Shown here: positions 44,172-55,738 of the stretch, piece after piece
How positions within the stretch are numbered: position 1 is the stretch's first letter
Layout of the letters: each line of letters starts with the position of its first letter
The notes under the pieces: generated by a model
The model's database searches: none
Told to the model about the DNA's origin: nothing
The model's input: the letters and a program-made list of their open reading frames with translations, nothing else
Assembly (NCBI RefSeq): GCF_900094545.1
Contig: NZ_FMAH01000005.1
Span: forward strand, 124,001-188,000
DNA length: 64,000 nt
Direction of reading: 5' to 3'
DNA from: Martinezella miluonensis
Lineage (GTDB): Bacteria; Pseudomonadota; Alphaproteobacteria; Rhizobiales; Rhizobiaceae
Translations under genes and position numbers: made by a program

Positions 44172-44196
44172 CCTCCGTGCGGAAACTGCACGGAGG
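44172..44196 (+). terminator. Hairpin downstream of the DUF992 gene
   Basis: CCTCCGTGC (44172-44180) and GCACGGAGG (44188-44196) form a perfect 9-bp stem 35 bp after the stop. It lacks a strong T tract. Confidence 0.5.
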
Positions 44197-44210
44197 GCGA
44201 CAGGATGATC

Positions 44211-44239
44211 CGGACGCGATCTGAATTATGTCGCGTCCG
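44211..44239. terminator. Hairpin downstream of katG
   Basis: CGGACGCGA (44211-44219) and TCGCGTCCG (44231-44239) form a perfect 9-bp stem 18 bp beyond the katG stop, between two convergent genes. Likely the katG terminator. Plus-strand reading is followed by ATGTTTTG. Confidence 0.55.
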
Positions 44240-44257
44240 AATGTTTTGTGCCTTACA

Positions 44258-46633
<2,376 letters not shown>

Positions 46634-46757
46634 TCAAAGCTCCCAATGTGAGCTGCGTATGACATACGGCGGCATCTCACCGCTGCTGCACGCACTCTAG
46701 CCAAGCTATTCGATTAATTTAAGTTGGATTTCCTGATGGGTGCGATAAGGTGAGGTT

Positions 46758-47759
46758 ATGATAAATCTCACCCTCAAGCAGCTGCGCTATTTCGAAGCCT
46801 TGGCAAAGCATGGCCATTTCGGACGTGCGGCCGATGTTTGCGCCATTTCTCAGCCTGCCCTCTCGATGCAGATCAAGGAACTGGAGGAGCAGCTTGGCAC
46901 CGACCTCTTCGAAAGGGGCGCCCGCCAGGTCCGGCTCACCAATTTCGGCGAGGCGTTCGCCGAACGCGTCCGCGAGATTTTGCGGTCGGTCGATGAGCTG
47001 GGGGATCTCGCGCGTGCCTCCCGCAGCCAGCCGGTCGGCCGTTTGAGGATCGGCATCATCCCGACCGTCGCGCCCTATTTGCTGCCGACCATCATTGGCA
47101 ATCTCACCAGCATGTATGACGGTCTCGACATTCATGTGCGGGAGACACTGACGTCGAAGCTGGTCGAGGAACTGGCCGAAGGCCGGCTCGATACGGCCAT
47201 CGTCGCTCTGCCTGTATCCGAGCCGTCCCTGACGGAAGTGGCACTTTTTGCTGAGAACTTCGTGCTGGTGCGGCCAAGCGAGGACGAGGGCAAGCCGGTG
47301 CCCAATCGCGAGGCGCTGCGCGAAATGCGGCTGCTGCTTCTCGAGGAGGGGCATTGCTTTCGCGATCAGGCCCTGTCCTTCTGCAACATACAGTCGGCGC
47401 TGCCGCGGGAGCTTATGGACGGCAGCTCGCTATCGACGCTGGTGCAAATGGTCAGCGCCGGCATCGGCGTCACCTTGATCCCGGAGATGGCTGTTGCGGT
47501 TGAGACGCGATCTGCCTCGGTATCGGCGGTGCGTTTCCAAAGTCCGCAGCCTTCACGGACGATCGGCATGATCTGGCGCAAGACAAGCCCCTTGGCCAAG
47601 CAGCTCATGCGGATTTCGGAAGTCGTTCGTCAATCGGCCGAGGCGATGCGCGAGCAGCACGATTCGATCTGGCGCACACAGGATTTTGCCGTTGGCGGTC
47701 TAACGCCCCCGCCTGTGCAGGGCGGCGTCGATGATGCTTTATCGTCCGGAGATCCCTGA
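46758..47759 (+). CDS. oxyR: Peroxide sensor OxyR (LysR family)
   Basis: This 333-aa LysR regulator has the redox cysteines of OxyR, C200 and C209 in EEGHCFRDQALSFC, the exact equivalents of E. coli C199 and C208. The DNA-binding part (about 4-63) reads LKQLRYFEALAKHGHFGRAA. The C-terminus is about 25 residues longer than the E. coli protein. Hydrogen peroxide forms the disulfide and turns it into an activator of katG, which is divergent 301 bp away. Confidence 0.94.
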   Translation: MINLTLKQLRYFEALAKHGHFGRAADVCAISQPALSMQIKELEEQLGTDLFERGARQVRLTNFGEAFAERVREILRSVDELGDLARASRSQPVGRLRIGIIPTVAPYLLPTIIGNLTSMYDGLDIHVRETLTSKLVEELAEGRLDTAIVALPVSEPSLTEVALFAENFVLVRPSEDEGKPVPNREALREMRLLLLEEGHCFRDQALSFCNIQSALPRELMDGSSLSTLVQMVSAGIGVTLIPEMAVAVETRSASVSAVRFQSPQPSRTIGMIWRKTSPLAKQLMRISEVVRQSAEAMREQHDSIWRTQDFAVGGLTPPPVQGGVDDALSSGDP

Positions 47760-47846
47760 TTGCGCCCCGGAATAGCTGCTTTCGCCGACGCGGCGTGGGA
47801 AAAAATCCGAACGAGGTTATTTCTTTTCCACAAGCGCAGAGATTTC

Positions 47847-47873
47847 AAACGATTAAAGTAATTTTAATCGTTT
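47847..47873. promoter_or_regulatory. AT-rich 11-bp inverted repeat
   Basis: AAACGATTAAA (47847-47857), five bases, TTTAATCGTTT (47863-47873) is a perfect inverted repeat in otherwise GC-rich DNA, followed by AAATTTTTTAA. It may be an operator or promoter element for the small gene 75 bp downstream, or a weak terminator for oxyR. Confidence 0.5.
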
Positions 47874-47947
47874 AAATTTTTTAATGCCTTGATTTACAAA
47901 GAAACTCTTCCATGTCATCCCATTATCGCATGACAATGGAGGTCGTG

Positions 47948-48124
47948 ATGCAAGAGTTCGAAAACGTACGAAATGAGATTCCTACGTATGTGATTGATCG
48001 CCTGGAAGGCGAATGGCGGCTGATGCAGGCTCAGGACTCGCAGCTGAAGACCGGGCTGCGGACGCAGACCCGGGAAAACACAGCCCCTGCCACGACCGAC
48101 CGTTTCGGATCTCTGGATAAGTGA
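47948..48124 (+). CDS. Small hypothetical protein (58 aa)
   Basis: A 58-aa frame starting MQEFENVRNEIPTYVIDRLE at 47948 has a near-ideal ATGGAGGTCGTG ribosome-binding site. The ATG at 47912 gives a longer version with no such signal. The peptide is charged and soluble (EGEWRLMQAQDSQLKTGLR). No family recognised. It lies 75 bp after an AT-rich inverted repeat. Confidence 0.5.
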   Translation: MQEFENVRNEIPTYVIDRLEGEWRLMQAQDSQLKTGLRTQTRENTAPATTDRFGSLDK

Positions 48125-48296
48125 CGGGTTTCCAGGGATCGGCGTTGACCGCGCCCTGCTAGGCCGAGACTTTCAAACCGCGCTTGGCGCCACACTTCTT
48201 CCCATTACCTCGCAGCGAAATTCGGATCAGCTCTGACCATTGGTCAGGGCTGTCGTTCCGCTGCGCAGGTTTGGGCCGGCAGGAGATGTTACTGTC

Positions 48297-49478
48297 TTAG
48301 GCGTCGAGATAGCGCTCGGTCAGCCGCGCCCACATGGCGGCGCCGGCCGTGAGGCTTTCATCGGCGAAATCATACTTTGCGCTGTGCAGAACCGGCGAGT
48401 TGACGCCATTGCCGAGGCGCAGGAAGCTGCCGGGCTTGTGTTCCAGGAAGTAAGCGAAGTCTTCGCTGCCGGGAATGAGGTTGCATGTGGAGACCTTGTC
48501 GGCACCGACCAGCTCTTCTGCTACTGTGCGTGCCAATTCGGTTTCCTTCTCCGAATTGACGACGACCGGATACCCGCGGATGTAGTCGATATCGACGCTG
48601 GCGCCATAACCTTCGGCAACAGAGTGCGCGAGCTGGCGGATTCTTGTCTCGAGGAGTTCGCGGATCTTCGGATCGAAGGAGCGGACACTCAGCGCCATCC
48701 GGGCGCTTTCGGGGATAACGTTCGAAGCTTCGCCGGCGTGGATGGAGCCGACCGTCACGACGGCCGTCTGCGTCGGGTCGATGCTCCGGGCAACCACCGT
48801 CTGCAGGCTGACGACGAGGTTACAGGCGACCACGATAGGATCGATAGTCAGATGCGGACGCGAGGCATGGCCGCCCTTGCCCGTTATGGTAATCTCGACG
48901 GTATCGGCCGCCGCCATCAATGGTCCCGAGCGCATCAGCCAGCTGCCTTCCGGCGCGCCCGGATGATTGTGCAAGCCAAAAATCGCGTCAAAGGGAAAGC
49001 GCTCGAACAGGCCGTCCTTGATCATGGCTTGGGCACCGCTCACCGCTCCGGCTTCTTCGGCGGGCTGGAAGATCAGGTTCACCGTGCCGTTGAACCGGCG
49101 GGTGCGGGCGAGATATTCGGCAGCCCCCAAAAGCATGGTCGTGTGGCCGTCATGGCCGCAGGCATGCATCTTTCCAGGCGCCTTGCTGGCATAGGGACGG
49201 CCGGTCTGCTCGAGGATCGGCAGCGCGTCCATGTCGGCACGGATGGCGATGCTCTTCTTGCCGGCTCCAGCCGTCAGTCGTGCGACGACGCCATGGCCGC
49301 CGACATTGCGTGTCACCTCATAACCCCAGGATTCCAGCTTTTCGGCGACGAAGCGCGCGGTTTCGGCCTCCTCGAAGGAGAGCTCGGGATTGGCGTGCAG
49401 ATGCTGGCGGATGCCGGTCAATTCGGCCTTCATCGGTTCGAAGTCCGACAGGCGTGCGAAGTCGTTGTCGAGGGTCAT
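48297..49478 (-). CDS. M20-family amidohydrolase (hippurate hydrolase-like)
   Basis: This 393-aa metal-dependent peptidase/amidohydrolase has the M20D signature. AIRADMDALPI carries a metal ligand and MHACGHDGHTTMLLGAA the catalytic His-Asp. The FGLHNHPGAPEGSW block and the C-terminal GSEDFAYFLEHKPGSFLRLG complete the active site. It hydrolyses N-acyl amino acids or related amides in the cytoplasm. I chose the ATG at 49478, which has a TTGGAG site, over a GTG 6 bp upstream. It is the last gene of the amino-acid ABC transporter group (80 bp gap). Confidence 0.9.
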   Translation of the reverse strand: MTLDNDFARLSDFEPMKAELTGIRQHLHANPELSFEEAETARFVAEKLESWGYEVTRNVGGHGVVARLTAGAGKKSIAIRADMDALPILEQTGRPYASKAPGKMHACGHDGHTTMLLGAAEYLARTRRFNGTVNLIFQPAEEAGAVSGAQAMIKDGLFERFPFDAIFGLHNHPGAPEGSWLMRSGPLMAAADTVEITITGKGGHASRPHLTIDPIVVACNLVVSLQTVVARSIDPTQTAVVTVGSIHAGEASNVIPESARMALSVRSFDPKIRELLETRIRQLAHSVAEGYGASVDIDYIRGYPVVVNSEKETELARTVAEELVGADKVSTCNLIPGSEDFAYFLEHKPGSFLRLGNGVNSPVLHSAKYDFADESLTAGAAMWARLTERYLDA

Positions 49479-49558
49479 GGCCACTCCAATGGTTTGTTTG
49501 AGCCGCGCGCACTATGAATCTGGGCGCGGCGGCTCAAAATGGGATCGATACCATCGCG

Positions 49559-50338
49559 CTAGATGAAGCGCGACAGGAAGCTTCTGGTGCGGGGATGCTG
49601 CGGATTGCCGATCACATCTTCCGGCTTGCCCTGCTCGACGATCTTGCCGCCGTCCATGAAGACCACCCGATCGGCCGCTTCGCGGGCAAAGCCGATCTCA
49701 TGAGTGACGACGATCATCGTCAAGCCTTGGCTGGCAAGGTCGCGCATGGTGGCGAGCACCTCGCCGACCAGCTCCGGGTCGAGCGCGGAGGTCGGCTCGT
49801 CGAACAGCATCAGCTTCGGCCTGATGGCCAGCGCCCTGGCGATCGCCACGCGCTGCTGCTGGCCGCCGGAAAGCTGTCGCGGATAGTTATCCGTTTTGGC
49901 CGAAAGCCCGACGCGATCGAGCAGTGTCCGCGCATTGTCCGTCGCTTGGCTGCGGCTCTCGCCATGGATGCCGATCGGCGCCTCGATGACATTCTGCAGC
50001 GCCGTCATATGCGGATAGAGATTGAACTGCTGGAACACCATGCCGATCTTGCGCCGTTGCAGCGCGATGGCGTGATTGGACAGCTTGACGAGCCGACCCT
50101 TGTTCAGCCGGTAGCCGATCTGCTCGCCGTCGACTTCGATCGATCCGCGATTGATCGACTCCAGATGATTGATGCAGCGCAGGAAAGTCGACTTCCCGGA
50201 ACCGGAAGGGCCGAGGATGACGACCACTTCTCCGGGGGCGACGTCGAGGTCGATGCCTTTCAGCACCTCGAGGTGCTCGAAGGATTTGTGGACGTTGCGG
50301 GCGCGGACGAGGGGCGACAAATTGACGTTGGCGTTCAT
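49559..50338 (-). CDS. Polar amino-acid ABC transporter ATP-binding protein
   Basis: This 259-aa protein is the ATPase of a GlnQ/HisP-type importer. Walker [10 protein letters not shown] (about 44-52), signature [15 protein letters not shown] and Walker [15 protein letters not shown] are all present. It energises the permease encoded next door and is joined to it by an ATGA overlap (50335-50338). The M20 amidohydrolase gene follows. Confidence 0.92.
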   Translation of the reverse strand: MNANVNLSPLVRARNVHKSFEHLEVLKGIDLDVAPGEVVVILGPSGSGKSTFLRCINHLESINRGSIEVDGEQIGYRLNKGRLVKLSNHAIALQRRKIGMVFQQFNLYPHMTALQNVIEAPIGIHGESRSQATDNARTLLDRVGLSAKTDNYPRQLSGGQQQRVAIARALAIRPKLMLFDEPTSALDPELVGEVLATMRDLASQGLTMIVVTHEIGFAREAADRVVFMDGGKIVEQGKPEDVIGNPQHPRTRSFLSRFI

Positions 50339-51279
50339 TGGCCCGCCTCCTGCGCCGGTACGAGCGCCGGCGTGTCATCCTTTGCGGGCTTAGCCGCCGC
50401 GGAGCGACGGTCGCTACGGCTGTAATGACGCTCGATGTAGCTCTGGCCGATGTTCAACACCGAGGTGATCAGCAGATACCAGATCACTGCGACCAGCAGC
50501 ATCGGGACCACTTCGAAGGTGCGGTTGTAGATCGACTGCACGGAGTAGAGCAGGTCGGCCATTGCGATGACGCTGACGAGCGAGGTCGCCTTGATCATGC
50601 TGATGAGCTGGTTGCCCGTCGGCGGCACGATGGAGCGCATGGCCTGCGGGATGATGATGCGGCGCAGAGCGCGGATGCGGGTCATGCCGAATGCCTCGGC
50701 GGTTTCGAACTGGCCCCTGTCGACCGAAAGCAGGCCGCCGCGGATGATCTCGGCCATGTAAGCCGCTTCGTTGAGCGCCAGGCCGGCGATCGCTGCCGTC
50801 ATCGGGCTGATGACGGAATTCGTGTCCCAGCTGGCGAAGGTCGGGCCGAAAGGGATGCCGATCGACAATGTCGGGAAGAGTGTAGAGAGATTGTACCAGA
50901 AGATCAGCTGCACGAGCAGCGGCGTGCCGCGGAAGAACCAGATGAACAGGGAAGCAAGCGAGCTTGCCAGCGTGTCCTTCGATAGCCGGGCGATCGCTAG
51001 CAATAGGCCGAGCACGATGCCGAGGGCCATGGCGACGACGGTCAGCCCAAGCGAAACATAGAGGCCGTCGATGACAACGGGGTCGAAGAAATACTGGGCG
51101 ACGACATGCCAGCCGAAGTTTTCGTTATGGGCGATTGACCAGGCGCAATAGGCTGCGATCAACAGCGTTACAACCCAGGCCGCCACACGGCCCTTCGGGA
51201 ACGGTGTGTGGGCATTCGCCACATCCCGCTCCGCCGCATCGCCAGATGGCGATGCGATGTTTCCGGTATTCGTGCTCAT
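50335..51279 (-). CDS. Polar amino-acid ABC transporter permease
   Basis: This 314-aa inner-membrane permease of the HisMQ/GlnP family has about six helices. The EAA loop [21 protein letters not shown] interacts with the ATPase. A longer N-terminal cytosolic part (about 40 residues) and a single permease polypeptide suggest a homodimer. Its start overlaps the stop of the substrate-binding gene (51276-51279) and its stop overlaps the ATPase start, so the three are tightly coupled. Confidence 0.9.
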   Translation of the reverse strand: MSTNTGNIASPSGDAAERDVANAHTPFPKGRVAAWVVTLLIAAYCAWSIAHNENFGWHVVAQYFFDPVVIDGLYVSLGLTVVAMALGIVLGLLLAIARLSKDTLASSLASLFIWFFRGTPLLVQLIFWYNLSTLFPTLSIGIPFGPTFASWDTNSVISPMTAAIAGLALNEAAYMAEIIRGGLLSVDRGQFETAEAFGMTRIRALRRIIIPQAMRSIVPPTGNQLISMIKATSLVSVIAMADLLYSVQSIYNRTFEVVPMLLVAVIWYLLITSVLNIGQSYIERHYSRSDRRSAAAKPAKDDTPALVPAQEAGQ

Positions 51280-52166
51280 TTTGGCAATATCCCGCCAAGA
51301 TTAATACCGGGTTCCTTGATCATGTTGTTCTCAAGGCCCCATTTCTTCATGATGGCGGCATAGGTGCCATTGTCCATCAGAACCTTGACGGCATCCTTGA
51401 GAATCGGTCCGAGCGGCGAGCCTTTCGGCACGACGGCGCCCTGATAGAGATCTTCGAAACCGTTCTTCTGGCCGACGCCGGTCAGCTCCAGCTGACCGTT
51501 TGCCTGCGAGACGAAATAGGTGAGCGGTGCCTGCGAGGAGAAGAAGGCGTCGGAACGCTTGGAGCGGACGGCGAGGATCGAGCTTGGCTGGTCGGTGAAG
51601 GACTGGACCTCGATCGCACCCTTGCCGCCGGTCTTGCACTTCTCGGCCTGCACCTGGATGACCTTTTCGGCCGAGCCGCCGGCCATGACGGCGATGCGCT
51701 GGCCGCAGGCGCTATCAAGCGAGGTGATGCTCTTTGGGTTGCCTTTCTGGACGGCGAAGACGACGAACTCCTGCACCCAGTCGACGAAGTCATTGGCCTC
51801 CTCGCGGCTCTTGAAATCGCCGATCGGGCCGAAGGCGAACTGATAGCGGCCAGAATTGATGCCTGCGAGAATGGCAGGCAGGCCGCTGACGCTCTCATGC
51901 TCGATCTTCACACCGAGCACCTCGCCGATCGCATCGGTCAGATCGGCGCTGGCGCCGGTCAACTTGGTACCGGTGACGATTTCATAGGGAGGGAACGAGC
52001 CGTTGTTGACTGAAATCATTTTGCCTGATGTGCGAATGGCTTCCGGCAGCTTGGCCTGCAGATCCTTGTTGATCGAAAGTTTCGGCAAGCTGGCATCCTG
52101 CGCAAAGGCCGAGCCCCACATCATCAGGCTTGCCACGGCGAGGTAGCTCATTTTCTTCAGCGACAT
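51276..52166 (-). CDS. ABC transporter substrate-binding protein (polar amino acid type)
   Basis: This 296-aa periplasmic solute-binding protein has a signal peptide (SYLAVASLMMWGSAFAQ, about residues 6-23). The mature domain begins SGKMISVNNGSFPPYEIV, typical of the family, and ends with VLMDNGTYAAIMKKWGLENN. I chose the second of two close ATGs because the AAGGGGA site is correctly spaced for it. A disulfide between the Cys in SLDSACGQRI and EKCKTGG is possible. Likely ligand class is an acylated or polar amino acid, by neighbourhood with the M20 hydrolase. Confidence 0.88.
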   Translation of the reverse strand: MSLKKMSYLAVASLMMWGSAFAQDASLPKLSINKDLQAKLPEAIRTSGKMISVNNGSFPPYEIVTGTKLTGASADLTDAIGEVLGVKIEHESVSGLPAILAGINSGRYQFAFGPIGDFKSREEANDFVDWVQEFVVFAVQKGNPKSITSLDSACGQRIAVMAGGSAEKVIQVQAEKCKTGGKGAIEVQSFTDQPSSILAVRSKRSDAFFSSQAPLTYFVSQANGQLELTGVGQKNGFEDLYQGAVVPKGSPLGPILKDAVKVLMDNGTYAAIMKKWGLENNMIKEPGINLGGILPK

Positions 52167-52213
52167 GTTCATTCCCCTTTTTTGCTTTGTGTCTCTGATT
52201 TTTCAGTCGATGA

Positions 52214-53191
52214 TCAGGCAGCGCTCGTCCGGCTGCCGTCGACGTCGAACGGGAAAAGTTCCTCCGGCGTCATCAGGCGCGGCAGGATACCCTGCACATG
52301 CAATTCCCCAGCGAAGTCGGCGATCATCTTGCGGTTGGCGGCAAAGCCGCTCGCATCCCAACCCTCGGGCAGCTCGGATGCCGATTTCAACAGCTCGTCG
52401 AGCATGAAAGGCGTCGTGTCGGCATATTTGCGCCGCTTGCTCAGCCAGATGCGCTGCGATTCATCGAGGAGGGCACTCAATTCGGCGACGACCCAGGGAT
52501 GCTCGGCGACGATGTCAGCCTTCAATCCGATCAGGTGCATGCCTGGTACATAGCCCACATCGGCAAAATAGCGATGTTCGGCGGCGCGGAAATCCGAAAG
52601 GACCTGACGGAAACCGGAATTGCCGGCAAAATAACCATCCGGCATGAAGGGTGTGAAGATTGCGTCGAGCAGGCCTTCCTTCAGCAGATCGACCATCGGT
52701 CTCTCGCCGGGTGCTGCCTCGATCCGGCCGGGACGGCCGAAACCGTCGAGGCGATCGGTGATCGGATGGGCTTCGGTGAGGCGGCCGGCATACCACATGG
52801 CATCCTCGACGCCGACGCCTTCTCGGCGAAGTGCGGCGCGTGTCCAGGTGTTACCCGAGTCGCGCCAGCCGGTGACGCCGATGCGCTTGCCTGCCAGCTG
52901 AGCAAAGCTCGTGATCGGGCTGTTCTTCGTGGTGATGACACAGCGATGGCGGAAGCCGCGCATGATGAAGTTCGGCATGCCGACCACGCTCTCGTCGCCA
53001 TCGATGCGCATCTGCGTATAGCGGCTGAACGAGGTTTCAGCTGCGTCATAGGCGTCGCTCTTGCCGACATGCGAGATCAGCGTGCCGACCCGGTCGACCT
53101 TGAGGTCGAGTTTCGGGGAGGAGACATCGCCGAGGACCAAAGGCGTAATGTAGTCCCAGTCGCGGAGGGCAAGGCGGAGAGTAAGGGGCAT
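52214..53191 (-). CDS. NMT1/Pht5-like solute-binding or decarboxylase-like protein
   Basis: This 325-aa protein starts MPLTLRLALRDWDYITPLVL. It matches the group annotated either as 4,5-dihydroxyphthalate decarboxylase (Pht5)-like or as NMT1-type substrate-binding proteins. The segment LAGKRIGVTGWRDSGNTWTRAAL is the typical ligand-binding loop. No signal peptide is present, so it is probably not a periplasmic binding protein. It lies 47 bp upstream of the ABC binding-protein gene on the same strand and is thus the first gene of the operon. Real activity is uncertain. Confidence 0.7.
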   Translation of the reverse strand: MPLTLRLALRDWDYITPLVLGDVSSPKLDLKVDRVGTLISHVGKSDAYDAAETSFSRYTQMRIDGDESVVGMPNFIMRGFRHRCVITTKNSPITSFAQLAGKRIGVTGWRDSGNTWTRAALRREGVGVEDAMWYAGRLTEAHPITDRLDGFGRPGRIEAAPGERPMVDLLKEGLLDAIFTPFMPDGYFAGNSGFRQVLSDFRAAEHRYFADVGYVPGMHLIGLKADIVAEHPWVVAELSALLDESQRIWLSKRRKYADTTPFMLDELLKSASELPEGWDASGFAANRKMIADFAGELHVQGILPRLMTPEELFPFDVDGSRTSAA

Positions 53192-53230
53192 GAAATTCAC
53201 TCGCGGGAAAACTTGTTTTCTAAGTGAGTA

Positions 53231-53276
53231 AATGTTCAATATGTGCCGATCAAATGTTATTACGTTATTGAACATT
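53231..53276. promoter_or_regulatory. Inverted-repeat operator candidate for the MocR regulator
   Basis: AATGTTCAAT (53231-53240) and ATTGAACATT (53267-53276) are perfect 10-bp inverted arms separated by 26 bp, centred in the 100-bp gap between the MocR gene and the divergent transport operon. Long spacers between half-sites are common for MocR-type dimers. Confidence 0.6.
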
Positions 53277-53291
53277 AAAAGTGGCGCAGGA

Positions 53292-54620
53292 ATGAGCGGA
53301 AATCGAGACGCGGCGTGGTTTGCCGAAAAATTGAACGATCGGACAATCCGTGGCATCGCACTGGAGACGAGCGCGCTCATTCGCGCCGGCGCGCTGCCTG
53401 TTGGTACGAAGTTGCCGCCAATCCGCGATCTCGCATTCGCGCTCGGGATAAGCCCGGCGACCCTGTCCGAAGCATGGAGCGAGCTCCGGCGTCAGAAGAT
53501 CATCAGCGGCCGCGGCCGGAACGGTACATGGGTCAGCGGCGATCGCTTCGTTGCCCAGCCGGCGCGGCTCGCCAGCGTCGGTGATTATGGCTACGACGCC
53601 CTGAACCTCACGGCGGCCGTTCCCGACGTTAAGCTGCTGCCGAAACTGGAAGCGGCCATGGCCTATGGCGCATCAGCCGAAAATCTCAACAGCTATGAGC
53701 GCAGCCGTATCCTGCCGGAACTGGAAGAGCAGGTCAGGACGACCTGGCCCTACGAACCGGAGGCGTTCCTGGCGACCAATGGCGGCTACAACGCCGTCTA
53801 TACCCTGATCAATGCGCTCGTCATGCCGGGCGCTGCCGTTGCGATCGAAGACCCGACCGGCATGCGCCTTCTCGATATTCTCGAGGATCGTGGTGCACGC
53901 ATCATTCCGGTAAAATGCGATGAGGAGGGCCCGCTGCCGTCTTCGCTGGAGGAGGCGCTGAAATATCGCCCGGTCGCTTTCATCTTTCAGCCGCGCATCC
54001 ATGCCGTCACTGGTCAGAGTGTGAGCGCGGCGCGCATGGCAAGCATGGCCGAGATTCTTCGGGACAAGGACACATTGATCGTGGAGGACGATGGTATCGC
54101 CGATATCTCGACGGCGCCGCGCCATTCGATGGGACATCTCTATCCCGATCGCGTCATCCATGTCCTCTCTTACTCGAAGACGCATGGGCCGGATCTGCGG
54201 CTTGCGGTGCTGTCGAGTTCGCGGGCGATCGTCGATCAGATCCAGTCCTATCGCAGCTTCAGCTCCGGCTGGACGAGCCGAATTCTCCAGGCGGCCGTTG
54301 CCTGGTTGCTGCGGGATGAGGCAACGGCGGTATGCCTCGATCATGCCCGGCAAATCTACCGGGGGCGTCGGGCCGGCCTGATCGACGCTCTCGGCGAGCG
54401 CGGCGTGGAAGCGCGACATGGGGGCGGACTATGCGCCTGGATACCCGTATCGTCAGAGCCTTTCGCAATGGTAACGCTTGCGGCGCGGGGCATTGCCGTG
54501 CATCCCGGCGCCAAGTTTTCGATCCTGCCCAGCAGCCATTTGCGCGTCGCGACGGCCAATCTCTCGGAACGGCGCAAAGAGGTTGCGGACGCAATCGCAC
54601 TGGCCGCAGTTCATACCTGA
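53292..54620 (+). CDS. MocR-family regulator (GntR HTH + aminotransferase-like)
   Basis: This 442-aa protein has an N-terminal GntR winged helix (about 15-85, GTKLPPIRDLAFALGISPAT). It is fused to a class I aminotransferase-like domain (about 100-440). The PLP-binding lysine is probably in SYSKTHGPDLRLAV and the Asp in IVEDDGIADIS. MocR regulators use PLP as a sensor cofactor. I started at MSGNRDAAWF because the ATG at 53232 lies within the inverted-repeat operator. It probably controls the divergent M20/ABC operon. Confidence 0.88.
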   Translation: MSGNRDAAWFAEKLNDRTIRGIALETSALIRAGALPVGTKLPPIRDLAFALGISPATLSEAWSELRRQKIISGRGRNGTWVSGDRFVAQPARLASVGDYGYDALNLTAAVPDVKLLPKLEAAMAYGASAENLNSYERSRILPELEEQVRTTWPYEPEAFLATNGGYNAVYTLINALVMPGAAVAIEDPTGMRLLDILEDRGARIIPVKCDEEGPLPSSLEEALKYRPVAFIFQPRIHAVTGQSVSAARMASMAEILRDKDTLIVEDDGIADISTAPRHSMGHLYPDRVIHVLSYSKTHGPDLRLAVLSSSRAIVDQIQSYRSFSSGWTSRILQAAVAWLLRDEATAVCLDHARQIYRGRRAGLIDALGERGVEARHGGGLCAWIPVSSEPFAMVTLAARGIAVHPGAKFSILPSSHLRVATANLSERRKEVADAIALAAVHT

Positions 54621-54629
54621 ACGACGGTG

Positions 54630-55700
54630 CTACCGGCTCGACGCCGCGCCCGCACCTTTAGGCGCCTCCTTCCCGGGTGAGGCATATTTGACCAGGACTG
54701 TCGCGAGCTTTGCCGAGATGAGAGCGATGATGGAAATCGCAACGAGATAGATCGCGATATAGACGGGATGCGGCAGTTGCGCATCACGCATCAGGTGCCC
54801 GTAGATCTCGGTAAAGCCACGATGGCACATATAGATCGGGTAGGAGAGATAGCCGAGAAAAATGCCGAGCCGCTGCAGCTTGGCCGGCAATTCGAGCATC
54901 GTACCGGCAAGGACGACGAGCGGTGAGACCAGGATGCAGAACACCAGCGCATATTTCAGCGAGTAGGTGGGCAGAAATAGCAGGATGCAGATCGCCGCAA
55001 TGGGCAGCAGGGCGGCATAGCTGTTCACCGTCCGGCCGGGCGCGGTTCGGCTTCGCAACCGATAGATGATCATTCCAAGGGTGAAAGAGAAGAAGACGCG
55101 GGCAAAGCCGCCATCCACCGATCGCCATTCCCAGCCGAGATCGAGCGATTTGTGGAAGAAAACCGAGCCGATCAGCATCGCCAGGGATACGGCGGCGATG
55201 AGGATGAGGCTTCGCGTTTTCAGCCTGAACAGCACGAGCGCGAATACGAGATTGGCCAGCAGCTCCCAAAACAGCGACCAGGCCGGGCCATTCAGCGGAT
55301 AGAGCGGCCAGATATCTCCCGCCGATCGGGTCAGAAAGCTCGGGGAAGGCAGCATGAAGACGGTCGACAAAATGCTCGCACCAAGATCGGCCCGCCCGAT
55401 GCCTGCTGCCTGCCAGTGCAGCAGCAACTGCACGAGACCGAAGACGCTGCCGATCAGGAAGAGCGGATAGAGGCGCGCGTAGCGTGCCTTCATGAAAGCC
55501 AGCATTGTCATGCCGCTCGCGAGCTTTTCGCCATAGGCCCTGGCGATGACGAAGCCGCTGAGCACGAAGAAGAAGTCGACAGCGATATAGGCCGAAGGAG
55601 CATAGGGCCTGTCCAAGTGATAGACGACAACGGCGAATGCCGCGAGGCCACGCATCGCATCCAGGGCGGCATATCTATGTCTTGTATTGTCAGCCGTCAT
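54630..55700 (-). CDS. Acyltransferase 3 family membrane O-acyltransferase
   Basis: This 356-aa membrane protein (about ten helices) has the OafA/ExoZ-type opening YAALDAMRGLAAFAVVVYHL, with the conserved R and H, and FFFVLSGFVIARAYG. It transfers acetyl or similar groups to surface polysaccharide. It ends 9 bp from the end of the opposing MocR gene and belongs to a three-gene minus-strand group with a glycosyltransferase and a flippase. Confidence 0.85.
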   Translation of the reverse strand: MTADNTRHRYAALDAMRGLAAFAVVVYHLDRPYAPSAYIAVDFFFVLSGFVIARAYGEKLASGMTMLAFMKARYARLYPLFLIGSVFGLVQLLLHWQAAGIGRADLGASILSTVFMLPSPSFLTRSAGDIWPLYPLNGPAWSLFWELLANLVFALVLFRLKTRSLILIAAVSLAMLIGSVFFHKSLDLGWEWRSVDGGFARVFFSFTLGMIIYRLRSRTAPGRTVNSYAALLPIAAICILLFLPTYSLKYALVFCILVSPLVVLAGTMLELPAKLQRLGIFLGYLSYPIYMCHRGFTEIYGHLMRDAQLPHPVYIAIYLVAISIIALISAKLATVLVKYASPGKEAPKGAGAASSR

Positions 55701-55738
55701 GGGTTGAGACCTCGTTGGGTAACAGCGACGCTTGTGTC

